Assembly (NCBI RefSeq): GCF_001026905.1
Contig: NZ_LAQL01000003.1
Location: 310,001 to 374,000, forward strand
Length of the DNA stretch: 64,000 nt
Direction of reading: 5' to 3'
Origin: Kiloniella spongiae
GTDB lineage: Bacteria > Pseudomonadota > Alphaproteobacteria > Kiloniellales > Kiloniellaceae
The notes under the pieces were generated by a model. That model saw nothing but the letters and a program-made list of their open reading frames with translations. It was not told the origin of the DNA and made no database searches. This document shows positions 34,638-42,853 of this stretch, one piece after another. Position 1 is the first letter of the stretch. Every line of letters begins with the position of its first letter. Position numbers and translations under genes: made by a program.

Positions 34638-35189
34638 ATGTCTATTCAAAGTACCAATTCGAATTACGGCCTTGTTGCGGTATCCATTCATTGGTTATCG
34701 GCACTATTAATTCTCGCTTTGGTTGGGACTGGTTTTAAGGCAGCTAACACACTTGATTTGGATATAAAAGCCGAGATCCTTAGTGCCCATGTGCCACTTG
34801 GAATAACGGTCTTCTTGCTGACACTATTACGTGTTTTCTGGTGGTGGTTTTTTGATACGAAACCGGCTGCCCTTGGAAATGATCGGAGCTTGAAAGAGAA
34901 ATTGGCAAAGGGTGTACATCTTCTGTTTTATCTTCTCATTTTTGGCATGGCCTTTAGCGGCATCGGAATGTTTGTCTTATCGGGCGCTGGATCTGTGATT
35001 TTTGGTGGTGAAGGTGGGGTTTTACCTGATTTCACACGGTATCCACCTCGTATCCCGCACGGTATTGGTGCACGCCTAATAATCGTTCTGTTTGTTTTGC
35101 ACGCTGGTGCAGCCCTTTATCATCATTTTATCAAGCGCGATATTACGCTCCGTAGAATGTGGTTTGGCAAAAATACAGATAGCAACTAG
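34638..35189 (+). CDS. cytochrome b561
   Basis: A 183-residue four-helix membrane cytochrome. The candidate haem-ligand histidines are in SIHWLSA, SAHVPLG, RIPHGIG and VLHAGAALYHHF. It has the family opening (YGLVAVSIHWLSALLI) and ends with HHFIKRDITLRRMWFG, as in YodB/YceJ-like proteins. It moves electrons between quinol and periplasmic acceptors. AAGGAGAG precedes the ATG, 11 bp after the fusion gene, so it should be co-expressed with it; it may supply or accept electrons for the exported ABM protein. Confidence 0.88.
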   Translation: MSIQSTNSNYGLVAVSIHWLSALLILALVGTGFKAANTLDLDIKAEILSAHVPLGITVFLLTLLRVFWWWFFDTKPAALGNDRSLKEKLAKGVHLLFYLLIFGMAFSGIGMFVLSGAGSVIFGGEGGVLPDFTRYPPRIPHGIGARLIIVLFVLHAGAALYHHFIKRDITLRRMWFGKNTDSN

Positions 35190-35254
35190 ACGCGTGATGC
35201 TGTTCGTTTTTAGCTGCCGATTTCAATTTGTTTCAAACGCCTGTTTCATAATAT

Positions 35255-35280
35255 AAACTCATCCTGTTCAGTATGGGTTT
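35255..35280. repeat. 26-bp imperfect dyad upstream of serine recombinase
   Basis: AAACTCATCCTG-TT-CAGTATGGGTTT is a 12+12 inverted repeat with two mismatches per arm pair, ending 13 bp before the recombinase ATG. Size and position fit a resolvase binding subsite or autorepressor site. The matching distant partner site was not found in the window. Confidence 0.45.
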
Positions 35281-35293
35281 AATGAGTGGCGAG

Positions 35294-35923
35294 ATGAAAA
35301 TCGGTTATGCACGGACGTCCGGGGAAGGGCAGAATTTAGAGCAGCAGATTGCAGCCCTGAAGGCCGAGGGCTGTGACAAGGTGTTTTCTGAAATTCTGTC
35401 GTCCAATCGGGTCATCTGTCCTGCGTTAGAAGATGCTCTGGCCGAACTTGGGGCGGGGGATAGTCTTGTGGTCTGGCGGTTGGATAGGCTTGGACGTCGC
35501 ACGGTTGATTTGATAACTTTTCTTCAGGAATTACAATCACGGGAGATTTATTTTCAATCGTTATGCGAGGGGTTGAATTCCGGCACACCGCTGGGAAAGA
35601 TGTTTCATGGTTTTATTGCGGCTCTGGCTGATAACGAGAGAGATTTGTCCATAGAGCGAACGCTTAAAGTTATGGCAAGTGCCAAACCCCGAAACACCAA
35701 ATCGGGAAATCTAAAAAAACAAAAAATTAAACCTTGTAAAGAAGACAAGTCAAAAGAGCTTTCTAGACAGGATATCGAAGCAGCACTTGTGCTTTTGTCG
35801 CCATCAAGTTCATTTGGTGCAAAACCAACATTATCTGCTGTAGCAGAAGCTTTGAATGTTAGCACAAATGCCCTGTCGCACCGCCTTAAAGAGCTTGAGT
35901 TGGATAAAGCCTTGTCGATTTGA
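35294..35923 (+). CDS. serine recombinase (resolvase/invertase family)
   Basis: A 209-residue small serine recombinase. The catalytic domain opens KIGYARTSGEGQNLEQQ, where the Ser of TSGEGQ is the nucleophile, and contains VVWRLDRLGRRTVDLITFL with the active-site arginines and GKMFHGFIAALADNERDL. A Lys-rich linker leads to a C-terminal helix-turn-helix (SAVAEALNVSTNALSHRL). The ATG at 35294 is preferred over those at 35273 and 35282, which lie in or near a dyad. No transposase, terminal repeat or clear invertible segment is next to it, so it may be a relic of an integrated element. Confidence 0.85.
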   Translation: MKIGYARTSGEGQNLEQQIAALKAEGCDKVFSEILSSNRVICPALEDALAELGAGDSLVVWRLDRLGRRTVDLITFLQELQSREIYFQSLCEGLNSGTPLGKMFHGFIAALADNERDLSIERTLKVMASAKPRNTKSGNLKKQKIKPCKEDKSKELSRQDIEAALVLLSPSSSFGAKPTLSAVAEALNVSTNALSHRLKELELDKALSI

Positions 35924-36107
35924 TCAGAAAAGATCAACGGCGTGGGAAGATCATATAGGTCAACTCATACTGATTAATGTACCCTGATTAATACACACTG
36001 GGATAAATCATCCCGAGTTAGGTCACACGAAGCCCGTTTAGGGAGCTATTTTACCTTGTGACTTGAAAAATCTCTTGGATATTTGCTCAAGGATACTCAG
36101 GCAGTGC

Positions 36108-36341
36108 TTAATGACTTCGCAATTCAGATATAAGATGCTGCATTTCGCCTTCTGAAAACTCGAATTCCGGTCCTTCTTCCATCGCTGTAAGTTGCATCAA
36201 CTTGCAATCGAGATAGCGGGAAAGCTCACTACGATGATTATGGTGGATTTTGCCCGCGAGCTTTGCAATTTTACGCGCACGGTAGCCATGTGCCATTTCT
36301 TTTCCCAAAGCTTCACTAAGATTTTTTGCACTGTAGGTCAC
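36108..36341 (-). CDS. small uncharacterised protein
   Basis: A 77-residue basic/acidic helical protein (NLSEALGKEMAHGYRARKIAKLAGKIHH, then SRYLDCKLMQLTAMEEGPEFEFSEGEMQHL). It starts at GTG with AAAGGAG at an ideal distance. There is no recognised domain; size and charge pattern could suit an antitoxin-like or nucleoid-associated role but nothing shows it. It lies in the gene-poor stretch after the recombinase. Confidence 0.55.
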   Translation of the reverse strand: MTYSAKNLSEALGKEMAHGYRARKIAKLAGKIHHNHRSELSRYLDCKLMQLTAMEEGPEFEFSEGEMQHLISELRSH

Positions 36342-36386
36342 GATTTGAACTCCTTTAAGCCCTTATAAACCTCTACCCCTTTGGGA

Positions 36387-36653
36387 GTGAGATTAAATAC
36401 TTGCAAGGCAACAACAAATAAAACCGCTCTGAAAACGTTAGTGAAAGAAACCGCACAAAAAGAGGCTCTGGATATCTTCCGAAGTCACGAAAGTAACAAA
36501 TGTCTTTCCAAGCCTTGTGAACAGGGTGCTCAATGTGTTTGTGGAGTACCAGAATATGCCAAAATAAACGTAAAAAGAGATGCTTTAAAGGCATTTAACC
36601 TTGAAGGAAACATCTTGATAACCTCCTGTCCGACTGATTTTATTATGGTGTAA
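36387..36653 (+). CDS. possible small cysteine-containing protein
   Basis: An 88-residue frame with protein-like composition in its C-terminal two thirds: SNKCLSKPCEQGAQCVCG, then YAKINVKRDALKAFNLEGNIL and an ending SCPTDFIMV. Four of its cysteines are clustered as Cx4Cx5CxC, a possible metal site or disulfide knot. The start is uncertain: GTG at 36387 has no clear ribosome site, and a GTG further in is possible. It is divergent from the 77-residue gene. I am not sure it is real. Confidence 0.35.
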   Translation: MRLNTCKATTNKTALKTLVKETAQKEALDIFRSHESNKCLSKPCEQGAQCVCGVPEYAKINVKRDALKAFNLEGNILITSCPTDFIMV

Positions 36654-37010
36654 TTGTTATGACGTAATTTTTTGTGATTTCACCGATTGATAAAAACCAG
36701 ACATTATAAAAACCAGGTATTAAGTGTCGTCAGTAGAAGATTAACAAAAAAAACTTAGGGTTTTTGAGCTTCTTCTACATCGTCTCTCAGAATTGTTCAG
36801 AGCAGAGAAACAAGTATTTGTTTTTGCATGTTTTTGATGAATTCAATCAAAAACACAAGATTACTATAGCACAATTTTATCTTTTTTGCCTGCCTGATTG
36901 AAGGCGAATTCATAAAAGTGCAACATTAGAGTCACATAACAGGCGTAATGTTTTTAAATAAACTAAAACAAGCAATATGAATTATTCAGAATAAAGTCGG
37001 GGAGGACGCA
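36654..37010. other. AT-rich region with direct repeats and a long hairpin
   Basis: 357 bp without a gene. TAAAAACCAG occurs twice as a direct repeat (36691-36700 and 36707-36716, 16-bp period). GTAGAAGA (36733-36740) pairs with TCTTCTAC (36771-36778), with an inner AAAAAC/GTTTTT stem (36749-36765), making a stacked hairpin. No T run follows directly. Confidence 0.5.
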
Positions 37011-37148
37011 ATGTTCTGGGATGAGACATCTGATAATGCGGCATTGGTGCCGTTCTTATCTCTACGCATTCGTCTGGCAAGGTTTTGGTCAAAGCTAAGC
37101 GCGGGCTTTAGAGGGCACGACAGAAAACCAACCAGAAAGCTTGATTAA
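37011..37148 (+). CDS. 45-residue small protein candidate
   Basis: The ATG at 37011 follows GGGGAGGA, one of the strongest ribosome sites in the window. The product is basic, with an acidic start (WDETSD) and a helix-prone LRIRLARFWSKLSAGF followed by a Lys/Arg tail. No family is recognised. Its length and basic helix recall small DUF1127-like alphaproteobacterial proteins, without matching them. Confidence 0.45.
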   Translation: MFWDETSDNAALVPFLSLRIRLARFWSKLSAGFRGHDRKPTRKLD

Positions 37149-37260
37149 CCAAAAAGTGGGATTGCTGGAACTTGAACTGAACGAACCGTAGTTTGGGAAA
37201 GGATTGATCTGCGACATCTTTTCTTGATGTAATCTGAATTAGTTCCGACTTAGTGTGTGT

Positions 37261-37502
37261 TTAGTTCTGGCGTAACCATTTATCGGCGACATCTCCGAGT
37301 GTTTTAGGATCTCCGTTTTTAATCCAACTCATAAATGTTCTGTTGAATTTAAAATCCTCCCGCATTGCGATTTCATAAAGCGTCTCACATTCTGGGTGTG
37401 TTTGTAGCTTTCAGTGATTGGTGTCTCACGGGTTAATTGGGATGAATGCCAATTAATATTTTCTACAATATTTTTTGGTGATTTTTTTTCGGTTTTGCTC
37501 AT
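37261..37502 (-). pseudogene. frameshifted DUF6434-like gene
   Basis: From ATG 37502 the first frame reads WHSSQLTRETPITESYKHTQ, NVRRFMKSQCG and then stops early. The next frame continues the same domain as EDFKFNRTFMSWIKNGD and LGDVADKWLRQN to a stop at 37261. The joined reading matches, from memory, the DUF6434 domain (TxxTpITdsYKNTQNVRRF...FKF...FMxWIK...LGDAxxxW). The switch lies at a GGG run (37359-37361 on the opposite strand); one extra G would restore the frame. It is either a genuine pseudogene or a homopolymer sequencing error. Confidence 0.65.
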
Positions 37503-37585
37503 TTGCTTTTCCCGGCTATCAAATTGTCTCTATCGTGTAGTAATCCTTGTTTGACTGCCCATATTGGGTATGTAACCGAGTGTAA

Positions 37586-37993
37586 TTATGTGACTGGTCG
37601 CCACCCACAGATTAGATTTTCCTGTGAAATAAAGCCAATGCCATGGTAATGCGCGACGTCATTTTTTGACCAGATTGCATGATAGATCTCGCCTTCCCGT
37701 GTGATTACCAAATCCCACGGATCGCTCTCTTGTCCATCCGGGCCAGCATATGTAATTTTATAATCCCCAATAAAGGGGTCGTTTTCAGGGGCGTCGTCCC
37801 CGGCATCGTGCTTCTCAGTAACATATGGAACAGCAATACCCTTGCAAACAACATCAATGCCTTCCTGAGCACTGAATGCCCAGTGGGCAAGTAGAGTACC
37901 GTTTGGGTTTCTAGCGATATTATCAGTTGCATTAACAGGCGTATAGGTAACTGCACCAATGGGGTTGTTAAGTGTATCGAATGATTCAGGCAT
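37586..37993 (-). CDS. uncharacterised protein, possible small beta-barrel
   Basis: A 135-residue protein without a signal peptide. The C-terminal half has the strand-turn pattern FIGDYKITYAGPDGQ, WDLVITREGEIYHAIW and GIGFISQENLICGWRP, which resembles small beta-barrel domains with repeated G-x-Y and G-x-W turns found in many bacterial unknowns. Function unknown. Start ATG with GAGAAAT upstream. No same-strand partner within 80 bp. Confidence 0.6.
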   Translation of the reverse strand: MPESFDTLNNPIGAVTYTPVNATDNIARNPNGTLLAHWAFSAQEGIDVVCKGIAVPYVTEKHDAGDDAPENDPFIGDYKITYAGPDGQESDPWDLVITREGEIYHAIWSKNDVAHYHGIGFISQENLICGWRPVT

Positions 37994-38177
37994 GATTATT
38001 TCTCAAAAAATTATGTCGTCAATGACAAGAGGCATCTGGCATATAGGTGAAAGGATTTAATTTTTTTAAGACAGGATCATGACAATAGACTAAATTGATA
38101 TCTATTATAAAAGAAAATATTCTTTTCTCACTGAGTTACGCGCATAGGTATTCCAGTTCTCCCAATAGGTGAGGTGA

Positions 38178-39302
38178 ATGACAGAGTCTGTAACGGCAGA
38201 GTTTAATGCTGATGACGTTCTTGAATACGCCACGGACAGTATTCTTGTTACCGATTGCAATTTGGATACTCCCGGACCAAAAATTATTTATGTAAATCAG
38301 TCTTTTGAAAAAATGACAGGCTGGTCTCGTGCCGAAATTCTGGGCAAATCCCCTAGGATTTTACAGGGCGAGAAAACGGACCATCGCATTTTTGATAATA
38401 TGAGAGAAGTCCTTGCCGCGGGTGAGATCTGGCAAGGCCAGACCATCAACTATCGCAAGAATGGGTCTGAGTTCATGATGGAATGGTGTATTTCCCTCGT
38501 TCCAGAACGAAAAGGATCCTTTGGGCAGGATGGGAAGGCAAATTGTTGTGTCGCCGTACAGCGCGATATCACAAAGCGCGTTGAAACAGAGAACAAGTTG
38601 ATACAAGCCCGGCAGGATACAGCTGAGGCAAATCGAAAGCGGATCAATCTCGCCCGATATTTTTCACCGCAAACTGCAGAGCATCTATCTGATCATGATA
38701 ATCCGTTGGGACAGATGCGCCGTCAGAATGTGGCGGTGTTGTTTATTGATATTCAGGGTTCTACAACCATTGCAGAAAAGCTGGACCCAGAACGCGTAGT
38801 GGCTATTTTGCAATCTTTCTATAGCAGAATGGCCAAAGTAATTTTTTCTTATAACGGTTCGATAGAACATTTCGCGGGGGACTCATTACTGGCAATCTTT
38901 GGGATGCCTGAAGCAGGAAACAAAGATGCGGTCAATGCCCTGAAATGTTCTTATGACATGACGGAAGAGCTGGACCGCTGGAATCAGAAACGTATTGAAC
39001 AAGGTCGCCAAAAAATTGTCGCTGATATCTCGGTTCATTACGGTGAAGTGGTCTTGGGGGACATCGGTGTTCGAGAGTCCATGAGTTTCACGGTGATTGG
39101 CGATACAGTCAACACAACGAGCCGGCTTCAGGAACTGTGCCGCAAGTTCGACAAACGGGTTCTGGTCAGTGAAGATGTTCTCAAGCAAGCTGAAACCGAG
39201 GGACTTAAAAGCTGGCGCGATTACTATTGTCATGAAGGTACGCACAAGGTCAGGGGGCGAGAAGAAGCCATTAGCGTGTATGGTGGAATTGATCCTGATT
39301 AG
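38178..39302 (+). CDS. PAS domain-containing class III adenylate/guanylate cyclase
   Basis: A 374-residue soluble signalling enzyme. The PAS domain (about 10-130) has GWSRAEILGKSPRILQG and a following PAC segment VQRDITKRVETENKL. A short helix leads to the cyclase domain from about 180: VAVLFIDIQGSTTIAEKL with the first metal Asp, HFAGDSLLAIFG with the second, and VVLGDIGVRESMSFTVIGDTVNTTSRLQ near 295-322, with the transition-state Asn/Arg expected there. The PAS motif (no Cys in the GxNCRFLQ form) argues against a LOV photoreceptor. The product is probably cAMP. Strong ribosome site GAGG. Confidence 0.87.
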   Translation: MTESVTAEFNADDVLEYATDSILVTDCNLDTPGPKIIYVNQSFEKMTGWSRAEILGKSPRILQGEKTDHRIFDNMREVLAAGEIWQGQTINYRKNGSEFMMEWCISLVPERKGSFGQDGKANCCVAVQRDITKRVETENKLIQARQDTAEANRKRINLARYFSPQTAEHLSDHDNPLGQMRRQNVAVLFIDIQGSTTIAEKLDPERVVAILQSFYSRMAKVIFSYNGSIEHFAGDSLLAIFGMPEAGNKDAVNALKCSYDMTEELDRWNQKRIEQGRQKIVADISVHYGEVVLGDIGVRESMSFTVIGDTVNTTSRLQELCRKFDKRVLVSEDVLKQAETEGLKSWRDYYCHEGTHKVRGREEAISVYGGIDPD

Positions 39303-39473
39303 GCAATCGACTGTCGCGCCGTTTCTTTTGTGTATTTATTCATAAAACTCATGAAGTAATGAAAAGATATCGTTTTTCTTCGCATCTGCACAAATGCTAT
39401 CTCCTGACCAGAATATAGGTTAAGGCTCGTTAAGCGAGCAAAGGCAACAATAGTTGTGTTCGGAGATAAAGTA

Positions 39474-40913
39474 ATGACAAATGATAATATCCAGGCCGAC
39501 ATCTTTTTAGCAAAAAATGAAATTCGTGCTCAGTTCTCGCAAGCAATGTCAACAATGTACAAGGAAGAAGTTCCTGCTTATGGCGAGCTGATGGATCTTG
39601 TCGCAGATGTCAATGCGGCTGTTCTGGAACAAGACAAAGGTCTCCACGAACAACTAACCCATACAGACGGGCTGGATCGTATTACCGAAGAACGTCATGG
39701 TGCTATTCGTGTTGGAACTGAAAAAGAGCTTTTTACTCTGCGTCGTCTTTTTGCTGTGATGGGGATGGAGCCAGTCAGTTACTACGATTTGTCTGTTGCG
39801 GGTATCCCCGTGCATTCCACTGCTTTTCGCCCGGTTGACGAGGCTGATCTGAACCGGAACCCCTTCAGAATTTTTACATCCTTGTTGCGTCTGGAACTTA
39901 TCGAAGACGAAGCACTGCGCGCAGCGGCGCAAGAGGTTCTGGATAACCGTGAAATATTTACGACTGCGGCATTAAACCTGATTGATCGTGCCGAAACACA
40001 GGGCGGGTTGGATGCTGAAGATGCGACACAGTTTGTTACTGAGGCCCTGGAAACATTCCGCTGGCATAGCAAGGCAAATATCGACAAGGAGTTTTATAAT
40101 AAACTGCATGACGAACACCGCCTGATTGCAGATATCGTTAGCTTTCATGGCCCCCATATCAACCATTTGACGCCACGGACGCTGGATATCGATGCGGTTC
40201 AGGTCGGCATGCCTGAACGGGGAATTGATCCCAAAGCTGTTATCGAAGGGCCACCGCAACGTAACTGCCCGATCCTGCTACGCCAGACATCATTCAAGGC
40301 CTTGGAAGAAAAGGTATTTTTCAAGCAGGTTGGCGGAAAAGGGACAGAGGTCAAATGGGAAGAGGGATCACACACCGCCCGTTTTGGCGAGATTGAACAA
40401 CGCGGTACTGCCCTGACCCCGAAAGGTCGGGCGCTGTATGACGAGTTGCTGGACAAAACCCGTGCAGGTGTGCGCGCTGGTGAGGGGACTTACCAAGACC
40501 TTTTGGTTAAAAACTTTTCGGCTTTCCCTGATAGCTACGAGGAACTGCGCGCCGAAGGTTTGGCGTTCTTCCGATATTCTCTGACTGATAAGGGCGCGAC
40601 TATTGCTAAATCTGTGGGGGTGTCCGGCACGGTTGATGGCTTGCTGGAAGCAGGCATCTTGCGTATGGATCCTATTGTTTATGAAGATTTTCTGCCAGTG
40701 TCAGCCGCGGGTATTTTTCAATCCAATCTCGGCGATGGTGGGGCAGAGGTCGTTTACAGCAACCCAAGTCAGGAGGCTTTCGAAAAGGCACTGGGTGCAA
40801 GGGTACTGGACGAACTGGCTCTCTATGCCGAGTTGGAGCAGGCATCTTTGAACCGCTGTCTTGAAAAGCTATCAGAGAAATCTCTGAAGAGCGGAACCCC
40901 GGTCGCAGCGTAA
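39474..40913 (+). CDS. hglS: 2-oxoadipate dioxygenase/decarboxylase (HglS/YdcJ, VOC superfamily)
   Basis: A 479-residue protein matching YdcJ/HglS almost from end to end: IRAQFSQAMSTMYKEEVPAYG, VERHGAIRVG-type motif (ERHGAIRVGTEKEL), YYDLSVAGIPVHSTAFRP, INHLTPRTLDID, ILLRQTSFKALEEKV, RFGEIEQRG and EDFLPVSAAGIFQSNLG. HglS converts 2-oxoadipate with O2 to D-2-hydroxyglutarate in lysine catabolism; the His of HGAIRVG, the His of HINHLTP and the Glu of GEIEQRG are likely iron ligands. The ATG at 39474 (GGAG upstream) is preferred to 39456. The next gene is a D-2-hydroxyglutarate dehydrogenase-like flavoprotein, the next step of that pathway. Confidence 0.9.
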   Translation: MTNDNIQADIFLAKNEIRAQFSQAMSTMYKEEVPAYGELMDLVADVNAAVLEQDKGLHEQLTHTDGLDRITEERHGAIRVGTEKELFTLRRLFAVMGMEPVSYYDLSVAGIPVHSTAFRPVDEADLNRNPFRIFTSLLRLELIEDEALRAAAQEVLDNREIFTTAALNLIDRAETQGGLDAEDATQFVTEALETFRWHSKANIDKEFYNKLHDEHRLIADIVSFHGPHINHLTPRTLDIDAVQVGMPERGIDPKAVIEGPPQRNCPILLRQTSFKALEEKVFFKQVGGKGTEVKWEEGSHTARFGEIEQRGTALTPKGRALYDELLDKTRAGVRAGEGTYQDLLVKNFSAFPDSYEELRAEGLAFFRYSLTDKGATIAKSVGVSGTVDGLLEAGILRMDPIVYEDFLPVSAAGIFQSNLGDGGAEVVYSNPSQEAFEKALGARVLDELALYAELEQASLNRCLEKLSEKSLKSGTPVAA

Positions 40914-40980
40914 AGTAGCGGCATAATCAATCATGGCTATGTAAAATACCTTTGCCTATAACATGGTTCTACATCTTAAC

Positions 40981-41013
40981 GGGTGCCCTGTAGCTGTCGA
41001 GTTAGGGGCACCC
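40981..41013 (+). terminator. GC-rich hairpin between hglS and the flavoprotein gene
   Basis: GGGTGCCC (40981-40988) pairs with GGGCACCC (41006-41013) across a 17-nt loop. There is no T run, so it may be a weak terminator, attenuator or processing signal in the 132-bp gap. Confidence 0.4.
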
Positions 41014-41045
41014 CAACTGTTTATTAAAAGTCAGAGTTTATTAAA

Positions 41046-42533
41046 ATGACATCCTTGTCCCAGAAAAGTTTTGTGGCTTCACAAGACTTTGACGCCCTGA
41101 AAGACATTGTTGGTGAAAAAGGACTGATGTGGCCAGACGGTCATGGCGGGGATGATTTTGCCGTTTATGAAACCTGTGTGCGTTATGGCGCGGGAAAGGC
41201 AGCTTTTGTTGTGCGCCCGGCGAACAGTAAAGAAACATCCCGGGTGTTAGCCTATTGTTACGGGCGGGGGATTACCCTTATTCCGCAATCTGGCAACAGT
41301 GGGCTGGTCGGGGCCTCGACACCTGATAGTTCGGGAACACAAGGTGTTCTCAGTTTTGATCGCCTGATCAGGACTTCTGAGATGGGAACGGATAGTTCAG
41401 ACCAGATTATCTTTGACGAAGAAAACCGTTCGGTCATGGTGGGCGCAGGTGTCCGTCTGTCTGACTTGAATGCTTTTCTCGAGCCCAAGGGCTATGTTTT
41501 CCCCATAGATCTCGGTGCTGATCCGCGCATAGGCGGTATGATCGCCACCAATACAGGCGGAGCCCGTTTTTTGCGGTATGGTGATGTGCGCCAGAACACC
41601 TTGGGGGTGAAGGTTGTCTTGGCCGACGAGGCTGGGACCGAACTAGATTTTATGTCCGGCTTGCGCAAGGACAATACGGGCATCGACTGGAAGCATCTGT
41701 TTATTGGTACAACGGGTGTTTTGGGCGTGGTTACAGAAGCCGTATTGAATGTCGTCAGGTTGCCGCAACAATCCACGGCTGCACTGTTGGTGCCTCGTGA
41801 TGAAGCGGCAGTTCTCAAGCTATTACTGGAAATGGAGCAACGCTGTGATACCAATCTGACTGCTTTCGAAGGCATGTCAGCAAACGCAATCCGTGCCGCC
41901 TTTGATCATGTGCCGTCTTTGCGTAATCCTTTCCCGGGTGGCGACGTTCCTGATTATGTGTTGCTGGTTGAATTGTCCCGGACCTGGGCCAAGCGTGAAA
42001 GTGAACAGAACCTGGACGAATTAATGGAAGTGGTGTTGGCTGAAATCTGGGAAGATGAAGAGGCACCGTTAGAAAATGCCTTTATTGGACGCCCTGAAGA
42101 AATGTGGGCCTTGCGGCATGCCCTATCCGAAGGCGTGAAACACGCGGGTAAACTGGTGGCTTTTGACGTGTCATTCCGACGTGGCGACCTGATGAGGTTC
42201 CGGGCCTTTATGGCACAGGAGCTACCGGAAAAGTTTCCGAATGTATGGATCTGTGATTTTGGTCATGTGGGGGATGGTGGTCTGCACTTTAATCTCTCGA
42301 TACCACAGGATGATCCTCGCTTGAATGACACGGCTTTTATGCCGTCTTTACGCGAATGGGTCGTGAAGATCGTTGTGGAAAAATACAATGGCAGTTTCTC
42401 TGCCGAACACGCCATAGGACGCAGTAACCAGGGTTTTTATGATCTCTATACCCCTGAAAAAGTGAAAGAGCTGGCTGGGAAAATAAAGGGCGCCCTGTCT
42501 CCCGGTGAACTGGGCGATGTGAAATTGGGTTAG
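41046..42533 (+). CDS. FAD-binding oxidoreductase, probable D-2-hydroxyglutarate dehydrogenase
   Basis: A 495-residue flavoprotein of the VAO/PCMH group. The FAD-binding domain (about 30-230) has VLAYCYGRGITLIPQSGNSGLVG and the FAD-contact run GADPRIGGMIATNTGGARFLRYG. The FAD_oxidase_C domain ends with FGHVGDGGLHFNLSIP and SAEHAIGRSNQGFYDLYTP, with metal-ligand histidines in FGHVGDGGLH and Glu-His in AEHAIG. Lactate, glycolate and D-2-hydroxyglutarate dehydrogenases share this form; the hglS neighbour makes D-2-hydroxyglutarate the best guess, giving 2-oxoglutarate. The ribosome site is weak. Confidence 0.82.
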   Translation: MTSLSQKSFVASQDFDALKDIVGEKGLMWPDGHGGDDFAVYETCVRYGAGKAAFVVRPANSKETSRVLAYCYGRGITLIPQSGNSGLVGASTPDSSGTQGVLSFDRLIRTSEMGTDSSDQIIFDEENRSVMVGAGVRLSDLNAFLEPKGYVFPIDLGADPRIGGMIATNTGGARFLRYGDVRQNTLGVKVVLADEAGTELDFMSGLRKDNTGIDWKHLFIGTTGVLGVVTEAVLNVVRLPQQSTAALLVPRDEAAVLKLLLEMEQRCDTNLTAFEGMSANAIRAAFDHVPSLRNPFPGGDVPDYVLLVELSRTWAKRESEQNLDELMEVVLAEIWEDEEAPLENAFIGRPEEMWALRHALSEGVKHAGKLVAFDVSFRRGDLMRFRAFMAQELPEKFPNVWICDFGHVGDGGLHFNLSIPQDDPRLNDTAFMPSLREWVVKIVVEKYNGSFSAEHAIGRSNQGFYDLYTPEKVKELAGKIKGALSPGELGDVKLG

Positions 42534-42605
42534 AAGGTTTTAGCTCTTGTCTCGTCATCTCAACCTCTATTAATCTGCAGCTTATGATTGCTGATTGGGG
42601 GGACG

Positions 42606-42839
42606 ATGAAAGCTATTTTACTTGTTGTGATATTCGCTGCAGCAAAAATCGTGTATGTTTCTATTTTACGGTTTTTGATAGTCGGCTGGTTTACCGTTAC
42701 GACCAAGTTCATGGAAAATATGCTGGCAAACGTGCCTGATGGTGCTGACTGGGCAATATTTTGGGGGCGCATACTTGGCTTTGTCTCTCATCCCCTTCTT
42801 TGGATTTTTATTTTAGGTGCGAATTATGGAAATAGTTAA
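42606..42839 (+). CDS. small membrane protein, unknown function
   Basis: A 77-residue protein with two hydrophobic segments (AILLVVIFAAAKIVYVSILRFLIVGW and ILGFVSHPLLWIFILGANYG). The ATG at 42606 follows GGGGGGACG, a strong ribosome site. Two-helix hairpin topology is likely. No family recognised; it may follow the dehydrogenase transcript 72 bp upstream. Confidence 0.55.
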   Translation: MKAILLVVIFAAAKIVYVSILRFLIVGWFTVTTKFMENMLANVPDGADWAIFWGRILGFVSHPLLWIFILGANYGNS

Positions 42840-42853
42840 AGTACCCGTTAAAC

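Noticed and set aside
36373-36594. Minus-strand frame of 73 codons
   Set aside because: Opposite the Cys-containing small frame; composition (Leu, Phe, His, Trp-rich) and lack of a ribosome site suggest a shadow.
35294-37148. Complete mobile element
   Set aside because: No transposase, terminal inverted repeat, target-site duplication or phage gene is visible; the recombinase alone does not establish one.
38178-39302. LOV-type blue-light sensor
   Set aside because: The PAS domain resembles LOV in outline (SFEKMTGWSRAEILGKSPRILQG), but the GxNCRFLQ cysteine motif is replaced, so flavin photochemistry is not supported.
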